Positions 50,670-58,614 of a stretch of 64,000 nucleotides of DNA are shown here, piece after piece. The notes below the pieces were generated by a model. It was given only the letters and a program-made list of their open reading frames with translations, had not been told where the DNA came from and ran no database searches. This DNA is from Tropicibacter naphthalenivorans (GTDB lineage Bacteria; Pseudomonadota; Alphaproteobacteria; Rhodobacterales; Rhodobacteraceae), in NCBI RefSeq assembly GCF_900176475.1, contig NZ_FWXX01000010.1:1-64000 (forward strand), in the 5' to 3' direction. The position numbers and the translations under genes are program-made. Numbering within the stretch: position 1 is the stretch's first letter; each line of letters begins with the position of its first letter.

Positions 50670-51749
50670 TTAGTCTCCGAAGCCAATAAAGCGGCGCACG
50701 GCAGTGCCATCGGCCAGCGCGCTCGCGCCGCTGACGACAATCTCTTGACCGTCGCTCAGACCCTCAACGACTTGAGCAGTGCCGCGATTGGTCGGCTCTA
50801 TTGTGATTGGGGTTCTGGTCACAGTGCCCCTGCTGGCTCCGGTCGGGCCAAAGACCATGACATAGGTCTCATTGTCATTCCCAATCACGACGGCTGAGGT
50901 TGGCACCTCAAGACTTTGACCGCCGGTTTGCAAGACCGCTGTGACTTCGACGGAGGACCCCGGAAGAACGATCAGATCTTCGGGCAAGGGCATGCCAAGC
51001 GTGATGGAGTAGGTCTGCCCGATCTCCGCCGTCTCGGCATTGTATTCACGCACCTCAAGCGGGAAGCTGCGATCGCTTGCCGGAAATTGGGCCGTGAACA
51101 CCACGTTGGGATCTTGGCCCGCGCGCTGAAATAGCGTTTCGGGTACGTCGATCTCGATCCGCAGTTCGGACAGATCGTGCAGCCGCACAATCGGCGTGCC
51201 AGCGGTTACCGTTGAGAAATTCGGCACCAGACGCGAGGCGACAATACCGTCAAAGGGCGCAACCAGCGTGGCATGTTCCAGGTTCCGCTGTGCGTCACGC
51301 AGAGCAACATCGGCGATTGTCATAGTTGTCCGCGCATCCTCAAGGTTGGTTTCCGCGACCGAAGACCCGGCCAGCTTTTCAAACCGTTCCACAGTGCGCC
51401 GTGCCTGATCTTCGTTCGCTTGCGCTTGTTCCAGCGCCAGCTCAAAAGGCTCCAGATCCATCCGAGCCAACGCGCTGCCCTTGGAGACCGCCGCCCCCTC
51501 GTCCAGCGACAATTCGACGATCTGTCCACTGACTTGAAACGCCAGATCAACGGTAGCCCGTGCAACAACCTTGCCAAAGAAAACGCGCTCTAATTGGGAC
51601 GCGCCCGCGGTGACTGGCGCAAGCTTCACGAAAGGAGCGTCGTCCGCGTGGGCCGCCGTGACGATCACTCCCAACGCAATGCCCAGCATACCGCCAAAAC
51701 GGCAAGTGAATCGCATCGCCCGATGGGCAATCTCATAAGCTTTGACCAT
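50670..51749 (-). CDS. RND periplasmic adaptor (membrane fusion protein)
   Basis: A 359-residue HlyD/AcrA-type adaptor with a signal helix, a lipoyl-like motif pair (AFQVSGQIVELSLDEGAAVSKGSALARMD and THE later VAPFDGIVASRLVP), an intervening helical hairpin and a C-terminal beta barrel with VLPGSSVEVTAVL. It couples the permease to an outer-membrane channel not encoded here. The start lies 3 bp after the TetR gene stop. Confidence 0.92.
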   Translation of the reverse strand: MVKAYEIAHRAMRFTCRFGGMLGIALGVIVTAAHADDAPFVKLAPVTAGASQLERVFFGKVVARATVDLAFQVSGQIVELSLDEGAAVSKGSALARMDLEPFELALEQAQANEDQARRTVERFEKLAGSSVAETNLEDARTTMTIADVALRDAQRNLEHATLVAPFDGIVASRLVPNFSTVTAGTPIVRLHDLSELRIEIDVPETLFQRAGQDPNVVFTAQFPASDRSFPLEVREYNAETAEIGQTYSITLGMPLPEDLIVLPGSSVEVTAVLQTGGQSLEVPTSAVVIGNDNETYVMVFGPTGASRGTVTRTPITIEPTNRGTAQVVEGLSDGQEIVVSGASALADGTAVRRFIGFGD

Positions 51750-51751
51750 GC

Positions 51752-52366
51752 TTAGCCTTCCTTGTTCTCTGTAGGGTCTGCCTCGGGTTGCGAGGCAGCC
51801 GTGGTGCAAAGCTGCCGAAGCGTTACGAGTTGCTGAATCAGGTCTGCGCGATCCCGTGCGGTCATGCCGGCGGTTTTGGCCGCACGCTGCACGAAGTCCG
51901 ACAGCTCGGCCACGTCCAGACCCCTTTTCGAAAAAACCTGCGCATGCGGTACAAGCGTGTCGAAGATTACCGCGCGAAAACGTTCGGCCGACTGCTGCAG
52001 AGCCTCTTCGCTGACGGCATTGACCCCGTCGATGAAATCCTGCGCATTCGGCATTGTCTGTATCGTGTCGTACCCACGGACCACCATTCGGTCGAAGATC
52101 AGGTCAAGCCTGGCCCCCAATGAATTCGCCGCCTGCAAGTCTGCGTGGATCTCTGCAAGGGCAAGGTCCGTGTATCGTTTGATCAATCCGCGCAGGATAT
52201 CGTCCTTGTTGCGAAAATGATTGTAGAGCGTCTGACGCGACACGCTCGCTAGTTCGCACAGGTCGCTCATGCTGGTGCGCTTCACGCCGTAACGCGAAAA
52301 GACATGCAGTGCTGCGTCCAATATTGTTGATTCCAGTTCGGCCATCGACCCGTTCTGCCTTTGCAT
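51752..52366 (-). CDS. TetR-family repressor of the RND operon
   Basis: A 204-residue regulator with the TetR DNA-binding domain at the N-terminus (LDAALHVFSRYGVKRTSMSD, then LASVSRQTLYNHFRNKDDIL) and a helical ligand-binding domain. It heads the operon ahead of the adaptor and permease, so it probably represses its own operon and is released by a pump substrate. ATG 52366 or 52345. Confidence 0.92.
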   Translation of the reverse strand: MQRQNGSMAELESTILDAALHVFSRYGVKRTSMSDLCELASVSRQTLYNHFRNKDDILRGLIKRYTDLALAEIHADLQAANSLGARLDLIFDRMVVRGYDTIQTMPNAQDFIDGVNAVSEEALQQSAERFRAVIFDTLVPHAQVFSKRGLDVAELSDFVQRAAKTAGMTARDRADLIQQLVTLRQLCTTAASQPEADPTENKEG

Positions 52367-52475
52367 GAAGGCCGAAAGTGGACAAAAGCACCAAGATTGT
52401 CAATCTGTAAATCTGTAAAACTGCGTCCAGAAAGCCGCGGTTCTCCTAGTCGGCCGCCTGGTGCGGTCTTGTGGG

Positions 52476-53570
52476 TCAGGCATTGCGACCTGTGCGCATA
52501 CCCTCGGTATCGATGCGCCACATCCGATATCGCCCCTGCCCAGTCACTTCGCGGGTCAAACCCTTTGCCTCCATCCACGCCAGATTGCGCTGAACGGCGG
52601 CGCGGCTGGCTCCGGTCATGGACTCAGCCATTGGGGCGGAGACCAAGGGCCATTGAGAGAAAGTGTTTCGCAAGGCGACCGGCGTGCGGCCAGACAATTG
52701 CGCCATGATGGTCTCTGCGCGCGCGGTCCACGCTTCGATATCGTCAAGTGTTCGCGTCGCCGTTAGAATTGCGCTGTTCATCCCATCCAGCCAGTGGGCC
52801 AGGCGTTCGGGTGGCAAGCCCGAGACACGCAGCCCCCCTGCCCCGCCCATGGCGAGCGGTGCGAAGATGGCGCCGCTTCCGTCGCTGGCCGCGATCCTGG
52901 ACGCGGTGACGGCGGCTTCCATCAGGTCGTCGTGCCCACCGAGGCCCGCCAAGCCCCAGAGATGAAAACCCATGCAAGCCCGCGTGATTGGATGCAAGTC
53001 GCCCGCAGCGGCCATGACGTCCAGCCATCCGCCTGCGCGATCCCCGAAACGCTCAGCGCTGTCTTCAATATTCTCGGGGTCGCGGCGATCCAGGAAGGCG
53101 GCCAAATCGGCCTCCGGTCCGGGACCGCCTGTCAGGCGTCGAACAGCCCAGTGGGCGCGTGCCAGCGCATTTGGGTCATCCTGTGCACCTGACAGCCGCA
53201 TCGATACCCAGAGCGCCAGACGATCAAAACTCACCCGATCCCCTGCAAACCAACTGAGGTCCGCCGCCTCGATCAACGCGAGCCGATGCCGCCAACCTTC
53301 CGGGCCTCGCAGCAGCCGGTCATCCAGAGCCCCCAGGCGTCCAGCCACGCGGGCCAGCCGCGCAGCGTGAAGCCCCTCTGCCCTTGTCCAGTCTTCGATG
53401 ACAGCAGTGTCGGGCGGTTCTGCCCGCGGCCCGGGAGGCAAATCATCCGGCTCTTCTTCGAGTGGCCCAGGCAGGAACCAGAGATCATCCTCGCGAGCCT
53501 CTTCCTCCCCTTCGATTGTGATGAGGGGGTCGTCAAAATCATCATTCAAAGTAGAGGCCTGTGGTCTCAT
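52476..53570 (-). CDS. DUF1612/RHE_PE00001-type protein with C-terminal HTH
   Basis: A 364-residue protein with an acidic N-terminus, a long helical body and a C-terminal winged-helix segment (MAESMTGASRAAVQRNLAWMEAKGL then REVTGQGRYRMWRI). The type is frequent on rhizobial and Rhodobacteraceae plasmids beside replication genes, with no established function. No Shine-Dalgarno precedes the ATG. A good promoter (TTGGGT, 17 bp, TATTTT) would start transcription at or next to the ATG itself, and an inverted repeat overlaps it. Confidence 0.8.
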   Translation of the reverse strand: MRPQASTLNDDFDDPLITIEGEEEAREDDLWFLPGPLEEEPDDLPPGPRAEPPDTAVIEDWTRAEGLHAARLARVAGRLGALDDRLLRGPEGWRHRLALIEAADLSWFAGDRVSFDRLALWVSMRLSGAQDDPNALARAHWAVRRLTGGPGPEADLAAFLDRRDPENIEDSAERFGDRAGGWLDVMAAAGDLHPITRACMGFHLWGLAGLGGHDDLMEAAVTASRIAASDGSGAIFAPLAMGGAGGLRVSGLPPERLAHWLDGMNSAILTATRTLDDIEAWTARAETIMAQLSGRTPVALRNTFSQWPLVSAPMAESMTGASRAAVQRNLAWMEAKGLTREVTGQGRYRMWRIDTEGMRTGRNA

Positions 53571-53571
53571 A

Positions 53572-53597
53572 TGTGCAAAATACTGTGTTTTTGCACA
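53572..53597 (-). promoter_or_regulatory. Operator/promoter of the DUF1612-type gene
   Basis: The perfect inverted repeat TGTGCAAAA / TTTTGCACA (53572-53580 and 53589-53597) spans the -10 TATTTT and part of the spacer of a minus-strand promoter whose -35 TTGGGT lies just beyond. It begins one base from the start codon. A protein bound there would block both transcription and start. Confidence 0.65.
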
Positions 53598-53741
53598 TTA
53601 CCCAAGTGATTTTGATGCAGTTGCCCACGCTCTTTATATGGTACGCGTGCGCGGCTGTCGGCGGAACCTCTCAGATCGGGCTCAGCACAAGGAAACCAAG
53701 GGTTTTTGGACGAGCACGACGAGAGAGCACTTACTTGCATT

Positions 53742-53788
53742 CGTTTACAAACGGTCGTTTATTAGCGATATCTTAAATTGCAAACGGC
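53742..53788. repeat. Candidate recombination site upstream of the serine recombinase
   Basis: Short inverted repeats CGTTT-AC-AAACG (53742-53753) and AAACG-GT-CGTTT (53749-53760) are followed by another CAAACGG at 53781-53787, 10 bp before the recombinase start. Serine resolvases usually bind paired 12-bp inverted sites next to their own gene, so this may be a res site. The match is only suggestive. Confidence 0.35.
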
Positions 53789-53796
53789 TCTTTTCC

Positions 53797-54678
53797 ATGC
53801 CCCTGATAGGCTATGCGCGCGTATCCACAGAGGATCAAACCCCCCTGCCCCAGTCCGAGGCCCTTCAATCTGCGGGTTGCGCAGAGATCTTTGAAGAGCA
53901 CGCCTCAGGTGGCAATCGGGCGCGGCCGGTGCTTGCACGTGTGCTGGAGCGGATTGGCAAGGGCGACACGCTGGTCGTCGTGCGGATCGACCGGCTTGCG
54001 CGGTCTCTGTCGCACTTGCTTGAGGTGATCGAAAGACTGGAGGGCAAGGGGGCGTTCTTCCGCTCGCTCCAGGACCCGATCGACACTGCCTCGCCCCAGG
54101 GCAAGTTCACGTTGCAGGTTCTGGGCGCTGCGGCTGAGTTCGAGCGCGCGCTAATACGTGAGCGTACCAAAGCCGGGCTTGCCTCTGCGCGCGCCAAAGG
54201 GCGCGTTGGTGGCAATCCTGGGCTGCGCGCCAAGGATCCCGCTGCGCTGCGCAAGGTGCGGCAGGCGCGACAGGACGGCTACATGGAGCGCTTGAACGAA
54301 ACTGCGCAGGATTGGGTGCCCAATGTGCGCCGTTTGCGCCCCGATATGGCTTGGGAGGACGTCCTGCGGATCATCAATGGCCCCCTGCCCCCAGATCGCC
54401 ATTGGACACAAAGCCGACTGCTCCGTGCCGTGAAGGCATACGTGGCGGACGGATTCCTGCCTGCTGAAGTGCTTGGACGCGCTGGACGTCGCGAAACCGA
54501 CGATCGCCTGCCTGCGATTGTCGCCGCAATCAAAGGTGCTGACCCCGAGATCACCTTGCAGGCAATCTGCGACCGACTGGAATCCATGCGTGAGCGCACC
54601 CCTCGCGGTCGCACCAGCTGGCAGCCTTCCTCAGTCAGAATGCTGCTGGAGCGGGCAGAGCGTCTCGGCCTTTTGTAG
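53797..54678 (+). CDS. Serine recombinase (resolvase/invertase family)
   Basis: A 293-residue recombinase. The catalytic domain has the nucleophile Ser in GYARVSTEDQ, VVVRIDRLARSLSHLLEVIE and GAAAEFERALIRERTKAGLASARAKGR. The C-terminal part is longer than in Tn3 resolvases and has two helix-turn-helix-like units, the last being RTSWQPSSVRMLLERAERLGLL. Likely roles are plasmid multimer resolution or DNA inversion. It lies upstream of repABC and divergent from the DUF1612-type gene. Confidence 0.9.
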   Translation: MPLIGYARVSTEDQTPLPQSEALQSAGCAEIFEEHASGGNRARPVLARVLERIGKGDTLVVVRIDRLARSLSHLLEVIERLEGKGAFFRSLQDPIDTASPQGKFTLQVLGAAAEFERALIRERTKAGLASARAKGRVGGNPGLRAKDPAALRKVRQARQDGYMERLNETAQDWVPNVRRLRPDMAWEDVLRIINGPLPPDRHWTQSRLLRAVKAYVADGFLPAEVLGRAGRRETDDRLPAIVAAIKGADPEITLQAICDRLESMRERTPRGRTSWQPSSVRMLLERAERLGLL

Positions 54679-55044
54679 GCGCCAATGGTCGGCAAACTAC
54701 TCTTGTCGCTCAGCCAAAATCTTCCAGAATCATCGCCTCAATTGGACTAAGATCACCTAAATATCCAACAAAGCCTTGGGGTTAGTTGGCGCGAGCAGAA
54801 AATATCTCGAAGGATACCAACCTCGCCAGATGCGGTCTTTATCGTTAGTAATCAATGCGTTAGACAGCGCAGGCCTCACGCGGCCAAATTGGTGCTGTGG
54901 ATAACTTTTCCACTACATTTAGATTCTTCTTGCCGGACTTAGATGTTCGTGGCATTTCCATTCTGACGGCAAAACGCGTCAGACGTGGCTTCGACCGTCA
55001 GAACGACAAAGAGCCTTAGCAAAGGCCATGAGAGGCGGCAGAAC
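54679..55044. other. Leader region of repABC with a DnaA box and an inverted repeat
   Basis: No gene is convincing. TGTGGATAA at 54896-54904 is a perfect DnaA-box match on the complementary strand. CTGACG / CGTCAG (54963-54968 and 54977-54982) flanks an eight-base spacer about 60 bp before repA and could be the RepA operator. A minus-strand open stretch at 54767-54900 ending ALLDI resembles the tail of a PIN-like protein but has no start. Confidence 0.5.
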
Positions 55045-56244
55045 ATGGATGATCGAAATACGGGCTACGCGCAAGGAATAGGCTCTTCCGACATCGGAGC
55101 ATTCGCAGACAGTCTTGCTGAGTCGCTTGACCGGCAGATGAAAGTTGCGTTCGAGCCAGAAGAACGCAAGTCCTTGCGCCGCTTCAGCTCGACCGAGGTC
55201 GCCGAGTTGCTGCGCGTTAGTACGTCCAACCTGCGCAACCGCCACAAAGATGGCAGCTTCCCAGAAGTTCACACTGACGGTCGTGGTCATAGGTTCTACA
55301 CAGCCGAAGAAGTTGACGACCTCCGCAACATTTTAGCGCGGACAGGCAAAAATGCTGACGCGTACAGACCTGGCCGCCGAGACGGCGACCGTCTTCAGGT
55401 CATTTCGGTCGTGAATTTCAAAGGCGGCAGCTCGAAGACAACAGCGACGATCCATTTGGCACACAGGTATGCCCTTCGTGGCTACCGCGTGCTTGTGCTG
55501 GACCTCGACCCACAAGCCAGTTTGACGACATTTTTCGGCTTCCGGCCTGAGCTCGAATTCGCCGAAGGCGGCACAATCTACGACGCATTGAGATACGATG
55601 ATCAGGTTCCGCTCTCGGAGGTCATCCAGAAAACATACTTCCACAAGCTCGACATGGTCCCGGCTGGCTTGATGTTGTCCGAGTACGAAACCGAGACAGC
55701 GAATGCCCTTGCGCGCAGGGTTCAGCCGATTTTTGCAGAGCGTCTTGCTCTGGCGCTAGAGGAAGTCGACTCAGACTATGACATCGTGCTGATCGATTGC
55801 CCTCCGCAGTTGGGCTTCCTGACATTGACAGCATTGGCAGCGTCCACGGGCTTACTTGTGACGGTCGTCCCCGGCATGCTCGACATCGCTTCGATGAGCC
55901 AGTTCCTCAAACTCGCTTCGGAAACGGTCAAAGCCGTCGAAGAGGCGATTGGACGACATGTCACTTGGGACTTCGTAAAGTTCCTGATCACACGCTACGA
56001 GCCGTCGGACGGACCACAAACGCAAATGGCCGGGTACCTACGTTCAATCCTTGCGGGCCAAGTCATGACTGAACCGATGCTGAAGTCGACAGCCATTTCT
56101 GACGCCGGCATGACTCAGCAAACCATCTATGAGGTAGACCCGAGCCAGCTCATTCGGAAGACCATTGATCGGGCTTTGACCAGCGTGAACAGCGTTGCCG
56201 ATGAGCTGGAGCAGACAATCCAAATGGCATGGGGGCGTCGCTGA
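55045..56244 (+). CDS. repA: RepA, ParA-type partition ATPase of repABC
   Basis: A 399-residue protein. An N-terminal MerR-like helix-turn-helix (SSTEVAELLRVSTSNLRNRHKDG) is followed by a deviant Walker A (VVNFKGGSSKTT), LDLDPQASLTTFFG and IVLIDCPPQLGFLT. RepA moves the plasmid with RepB and represses the operon. I chose ATG 55045 behind GAGGCGG; a GTG at 54985 in the same frame overlaps the inverted repeat and is less likely. The stop shares a base with the repB start. Confidence 0.96.
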   Translation: MDDRNTGYAQGIGSSDIGAFADSLAESLDRQMKVAFEPEERKSLRRFSSTEVAELLRVSTSNLRNRHKDGSFPEVHTDGRGHRFYTAEEVDDLRNILARTGKNADAYRPGRRDGDRLQVISVVNFKGGSSKTTATIHLAHRYALRGYRVLVLDLDPQASLTTFFGFRPELEFAEGGTIYDALRYDDQVPLSEVIQKTYFHKLDMVPAGLMLSEYETETANALARRVQPIFAERLALALEEVDSDYDIVLIDCPPQLGFLTLTALAASTGLLVTVVPGMLDIASMSQFLKLASETVKAVEEAIGRHVTWDFVKFLITRYEPSDGPQTQMAGYLRSILAGQVMTEPMLKSTAISDAGMTQQTIYEVDPSQLIRKTIDRALTSVNSVADELEQTIQMAWGRR

Positions 56245-57212
56245 TGGCTCGAAATATCTTCAACCAGCCACCGAAAGACGAGAAAGAGTCGGCAGCCCCC
56301 TCCCCTGCCCCGGTCAAATCCTCGAAGCTACCTGGCTCGGTTGGCGGATTGCGGGACTCTCTCCGGGAAATCACTGCCAACTCAATCCGAGATATCGAAC
56401 CCGACCGGATCGATATGGATGGCCTCCGGGATCGCCTGATCCTGGAAGATAGTAGCATTGAAGATCTCGCCGAAAGCATTCGCAAGCATGGTCAGCAAGT
56501 GCCGATCATGGTTCGCCCCTCTGACCAACCGGATCGATACCGCATCATCTACGGGCGTCGCAGACTTGCAGCCATTCGAAGAGTTGGTGGAACCGTCAAA
56601 GCGATCGTTCGAACGCTCGATGATGATGCTTCTCTGATCGCGCAAGGTCAGGAAAACAACCTGCGGCTGGATCCGTCCTTCATTGAAAAATCTCTTTTTA
56701 TCAAAGAGATGCAGGAGGCCGGTTACAAGCCTGGCGTCATTCAGGACGCCCTAGGCCTCACCCGGCAAGGTGTGTCGAACCATCGTGTAGTCATCGAGCA
56801 GCTGCCTGACGAACTTGTCCGGCTTATCGGCCCGGCTCATGGCGTAGGTCGACGCCAATGGGGTGATCTTGCTGCACTTTCAGAGAAGGTTCCGCTTGTC
56901 GACATTGCGCGTGAGACACTTGCCTCTCTGCCTGACACCACTCCAAGCTCGGACAAGTTTCAAGCCGTCTATGTTGCTTGCTCCAGCAAGGCGCGTGGCG
57001 CAGCCGACCAAAGCGCCCGTGGCCAAACGACCGTGGTAAAGGACAATAGTGGTAGCCCTGTCGGCACACTTTCAGTCGATGGCAAGTCGATCGCTATCAA
57101 GATCACCCGCAAGGACAACCCGGAATTCGGCCAATGGCTCGAAGAGCGCGCGGAAACCACGCTGCGACAGCTTTTTGAACAATGGCAGAATGAGAGAGGC
57201 TCGGGGAGCTGA
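56244..57212 (+). CDS. repB: RepB, ParB-type partition protein of repABC
   Basis: A 322-residue centromere-binding protein. The ParB/Srx-like CTP-binding domain reads EDSSIEDLAESIRKHGQQVPIMVRP, then YRIIYGRRRLAAIRRVG and QENNLRLDPSFIEKSLF. The DNA-binding helix-turn-helix is QDALGLTRQGVSNHRVVIEQLP, and a C-terminal dimerisation region ends the protein. ATG 56244 overlaps the repA stop (TGATG). It should bind the palindromes at 58061 and 58508. Confidence 0.96.
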   Translation: MARNIFNQPPKDEKESAAPSPAPVKSSKLPGSVGGLRDSLREITANSIRDIEPDRIDMDGLRDRLILEDSSIEDLAESIRKHGQQVPIMVRPSDQPDRYRIIYGRRRLAAIRRVGGTVKAIVRTLDDDASLIAQGQENNLRLDPSFIEKSLFIKEMQEAGYKPGVIQDALGLTRQGVSNHRVVIEQLPDELVRLIGPAHGVGRRQWGDLAALSEKVPLVDIARETLASLPDTTPSSDKFQAVYVACSSKARGAADQSARGQTTVVKDNSGSPVGTLSVDGKSIAIKITRKDNPEFGQWLEERAETTLRQLFEQWQNERGSGS

Positions 57213-57261
57213 TCCCCGGTCATAACCAAAAACACGAGCAGAGGAGAAAGGCGAAGACCAA

Positions 57262-57316
57262 AAAGAAAAGAGCCCCCCAAGGTTTCCCCCGGAGAGCCCT
57301 CATCATCTGATTAGCA
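57262..57316 (-). ncRNA. Counter-transcribed RNA (incompatibility RNA) of repABC
   Basis: In the repB-repC gap, a minus-strand transcript of about 55 nt is predicted between the promoter at 57322-57350 and a strong terminator. The terminator stem is AGGGCTCTCC/GGGGGGCTCT (57300-57291 pairing with 57278-57269, with G-U pairs), followed by TTTTCTTTTT. Position, size and orientation match the ctRNAs of repABC plasmids, which pair with the repC leader to limit RepC synthesis and determine incompatibility. Confidence 0.85.
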
Positions 57317-57321
57317 CCTGT

Positions 57322-57350
57322 GATGTAGCAATCTCCGACATACCGGTCAA
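57322..57350 (-). promoter_or_regulatory. Promoter of the counter-transcribed RNA
   Basis: On the minus strand, TTGACC (57350-57345), exactly 17 bp, and TACATC (57327-57322). This is the best sigma-70-type match in the plasmid core, as expected for a constitutively made antisense RNA. The predicted start is near 57316. Confidence 0.82.
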
Positions 57351-57452
57351 GAGTCACCGATTCGGTGGACGTCTTTTTGTTGCCTTTTCTCGCCAAAAAC
57401 AGCGGGAAGAGCCGGGGAAGTTGTGGGCCGCAACGGTCGTCGTTCAACAAAC

Positions 57453-58508
57453 ATGGCATTCACAAAGCTTTCCGTTCAGACCTTTGGCGTCGGCAAGGGC
57501 ACCCCCGCCACGTCAACACCTGAAACCGACATCTGGGCAGTCTTCCGCGCGCTCAGAGATACTCGCAGCCTGTTCGGTCTCCGTCCAGGACATGTTCAAA
57601 CGCTCCAAGCGATGCTGAGCTTTCTCAAGCCTCGGCATGGAGACACAGTCTTCGCTTCCAACGACGAGATCTGCCGTCGAGTTGGCGGGATCGATGAACG
57701 AACCCTCCGTAGGCACATCGATCGCTTTGTTGAACTCGGTTTCATGAAGCGCCACGACAGCCCAAATCGCAAGAGATACCGAGTGAAGTCCTCCGAAGGT
57801 CAGTCCATTAGCTATGGGTTGTCGCTGGCTCCGTTGCTCGCGCGTGCCGGCGAACTACTTGCGACAGCCCAAGCGATGGAAAACGCTCGTCGGGATCGCG
57901 TGTTTTTGCGAAAGCAAATCCTAACCAAACTTGCTCAGATCGACGAAGCTGACCCCGAGAACGAACTCACTCATCAGGTACGCCGAGTTCTTCGGAGGAA
58001 GCTCTCGATCGCGGAGTATCGTACTTTGCTCGGCGAACTGGAGGCTCAATGCAAACAGATGTCCACCGCGGTGGACGCACCAGAAACAATGAAACTGCCC
58101 GCCAATGACGGGCAAACTGTCCGCCACCATTCTAAGTCTAAAAAAGAACAAAAAGATTTAGAAAGCGGGACCAACAGCCAAACACCTCCCCTGCAAACGC
58201 TCACAACCGTTTGTGACCAGGCTACATCGTTCGCAACGAACTCACTTAGGAACTGGCACGATGTCGAAAGCCACGCGAGAACGCTCGCTCCAATGATGGG
58301 AATCCACGAAAGCACCTTCGAAAAGGCTGCTAAGAAGATAGGCTCTCAAAAAGCATCATGCGCCATCTTCATAATTCTCCAGATGAGCAATCGCATCCGA
58401 GACTTTGGAGCGTATTTCCACAGCATCACGCTCGGTCGCAGAGAAACTGACTTCAACCCATCACTGTTGTTGGAAAGGCTTTCTCGTTCTGGGGCAGCAA
58501 CTGCGTGA
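57453..58508 (+). CDS. repC: RepC replication initiator
   Basis: A 351-residue initiator of the repABC type. The N-terminal winged helix-turn-helix region has FGLRPGHVQTLQAMLSFLKP and FASNDEICRRVGGIDERTLRRHIDRFVELG; a C-terminal region with IGSQKASCAIFIILQMSNRIRDFGAYFHSITLGR is typical. RepC acts in cis at an origin that usually lies within its own gene. ATG 57453 (MAFTKLSVQTFG) is preferred to GTG 57423, although neither has a clear Shine-Dalgarno, in keeping with control by the ctRNA. It carries one parS-like palindrome inside the gene. Confidence 0.94.
   Translation: MAFTKLSVQTFGVGKGTPATSTPETDIWAVFRALRDTRSLFGLRPGHVQTLQAMLSFLKPRHGDTVFASNDEICRRVGGIDERTLRRHIDRFVELGFMKRHDSPNRKRYRVKSSEGQSISYGLSLAPLLARAGELLATAQAMENARRDRVFLRKQILTKLAQIDEADPENELTHQVRRVLRRKLSIAEYRTLLGELEAQCKQMSTAVDAPETMKLPANDGQTVRHHSKSKKEQKDLESGTNSQTPPLQTLTTVCDQATSFATNSLRNWHDVESHARTLAPMMGIHESTFEKAAKKIGSQKASCAIFIILQMSNRIRDFGAYFHSITLGRRETDFNPSLLLERLSRSGAATA
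58061..58076. repeat. parS-like palindrome inside repC
   Basis: GTCCACCGCGGTGGAC is a perfect 16-bp palindrome within the repC coding sequence. The same 16 bp recur at 58510-58525. ParB-type proteins of repABC plasmids bind perfect palindromes of this length, so this is a likely partition site. Confidence 0.8.
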
Positions 58509-58527
58509 TGTCCACCGCGGTGGACAT
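58508..58527. repeat. parS-like palindrome at the repC stop
   Basis: ATGTCCACCGCGGTGGACAT is a perfect 20-bp palindrome containing the same 16-bp core as the site in repC. It begins in the repC stop codon (TGA at 58506-58508) and lies about 90 bp before the large ParB-like gene. A looser relative (CACCGATTCGGTG, 57355-57367) lies between repB and repC. Confidence 0.85.
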
Positions 58528-58614
58528 GTCGAGAGGTAGAGATGGGCTGTGAAAGGGGTGACGGGAAGTGAGATCGGGAGAGTGGCTTCCGGCGCCCGTC
58601 GCGGAGAAGATCTG

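Noticed and set aside
54767-54904. Minus-strand peptide resembling the C-terminus of a PIN-domain toxin (ALITNDKDRIW...ALLDI)
   Set aside because: Only about 45 codons, no start or catalytic motifs; too short to call even as a pseudogene.
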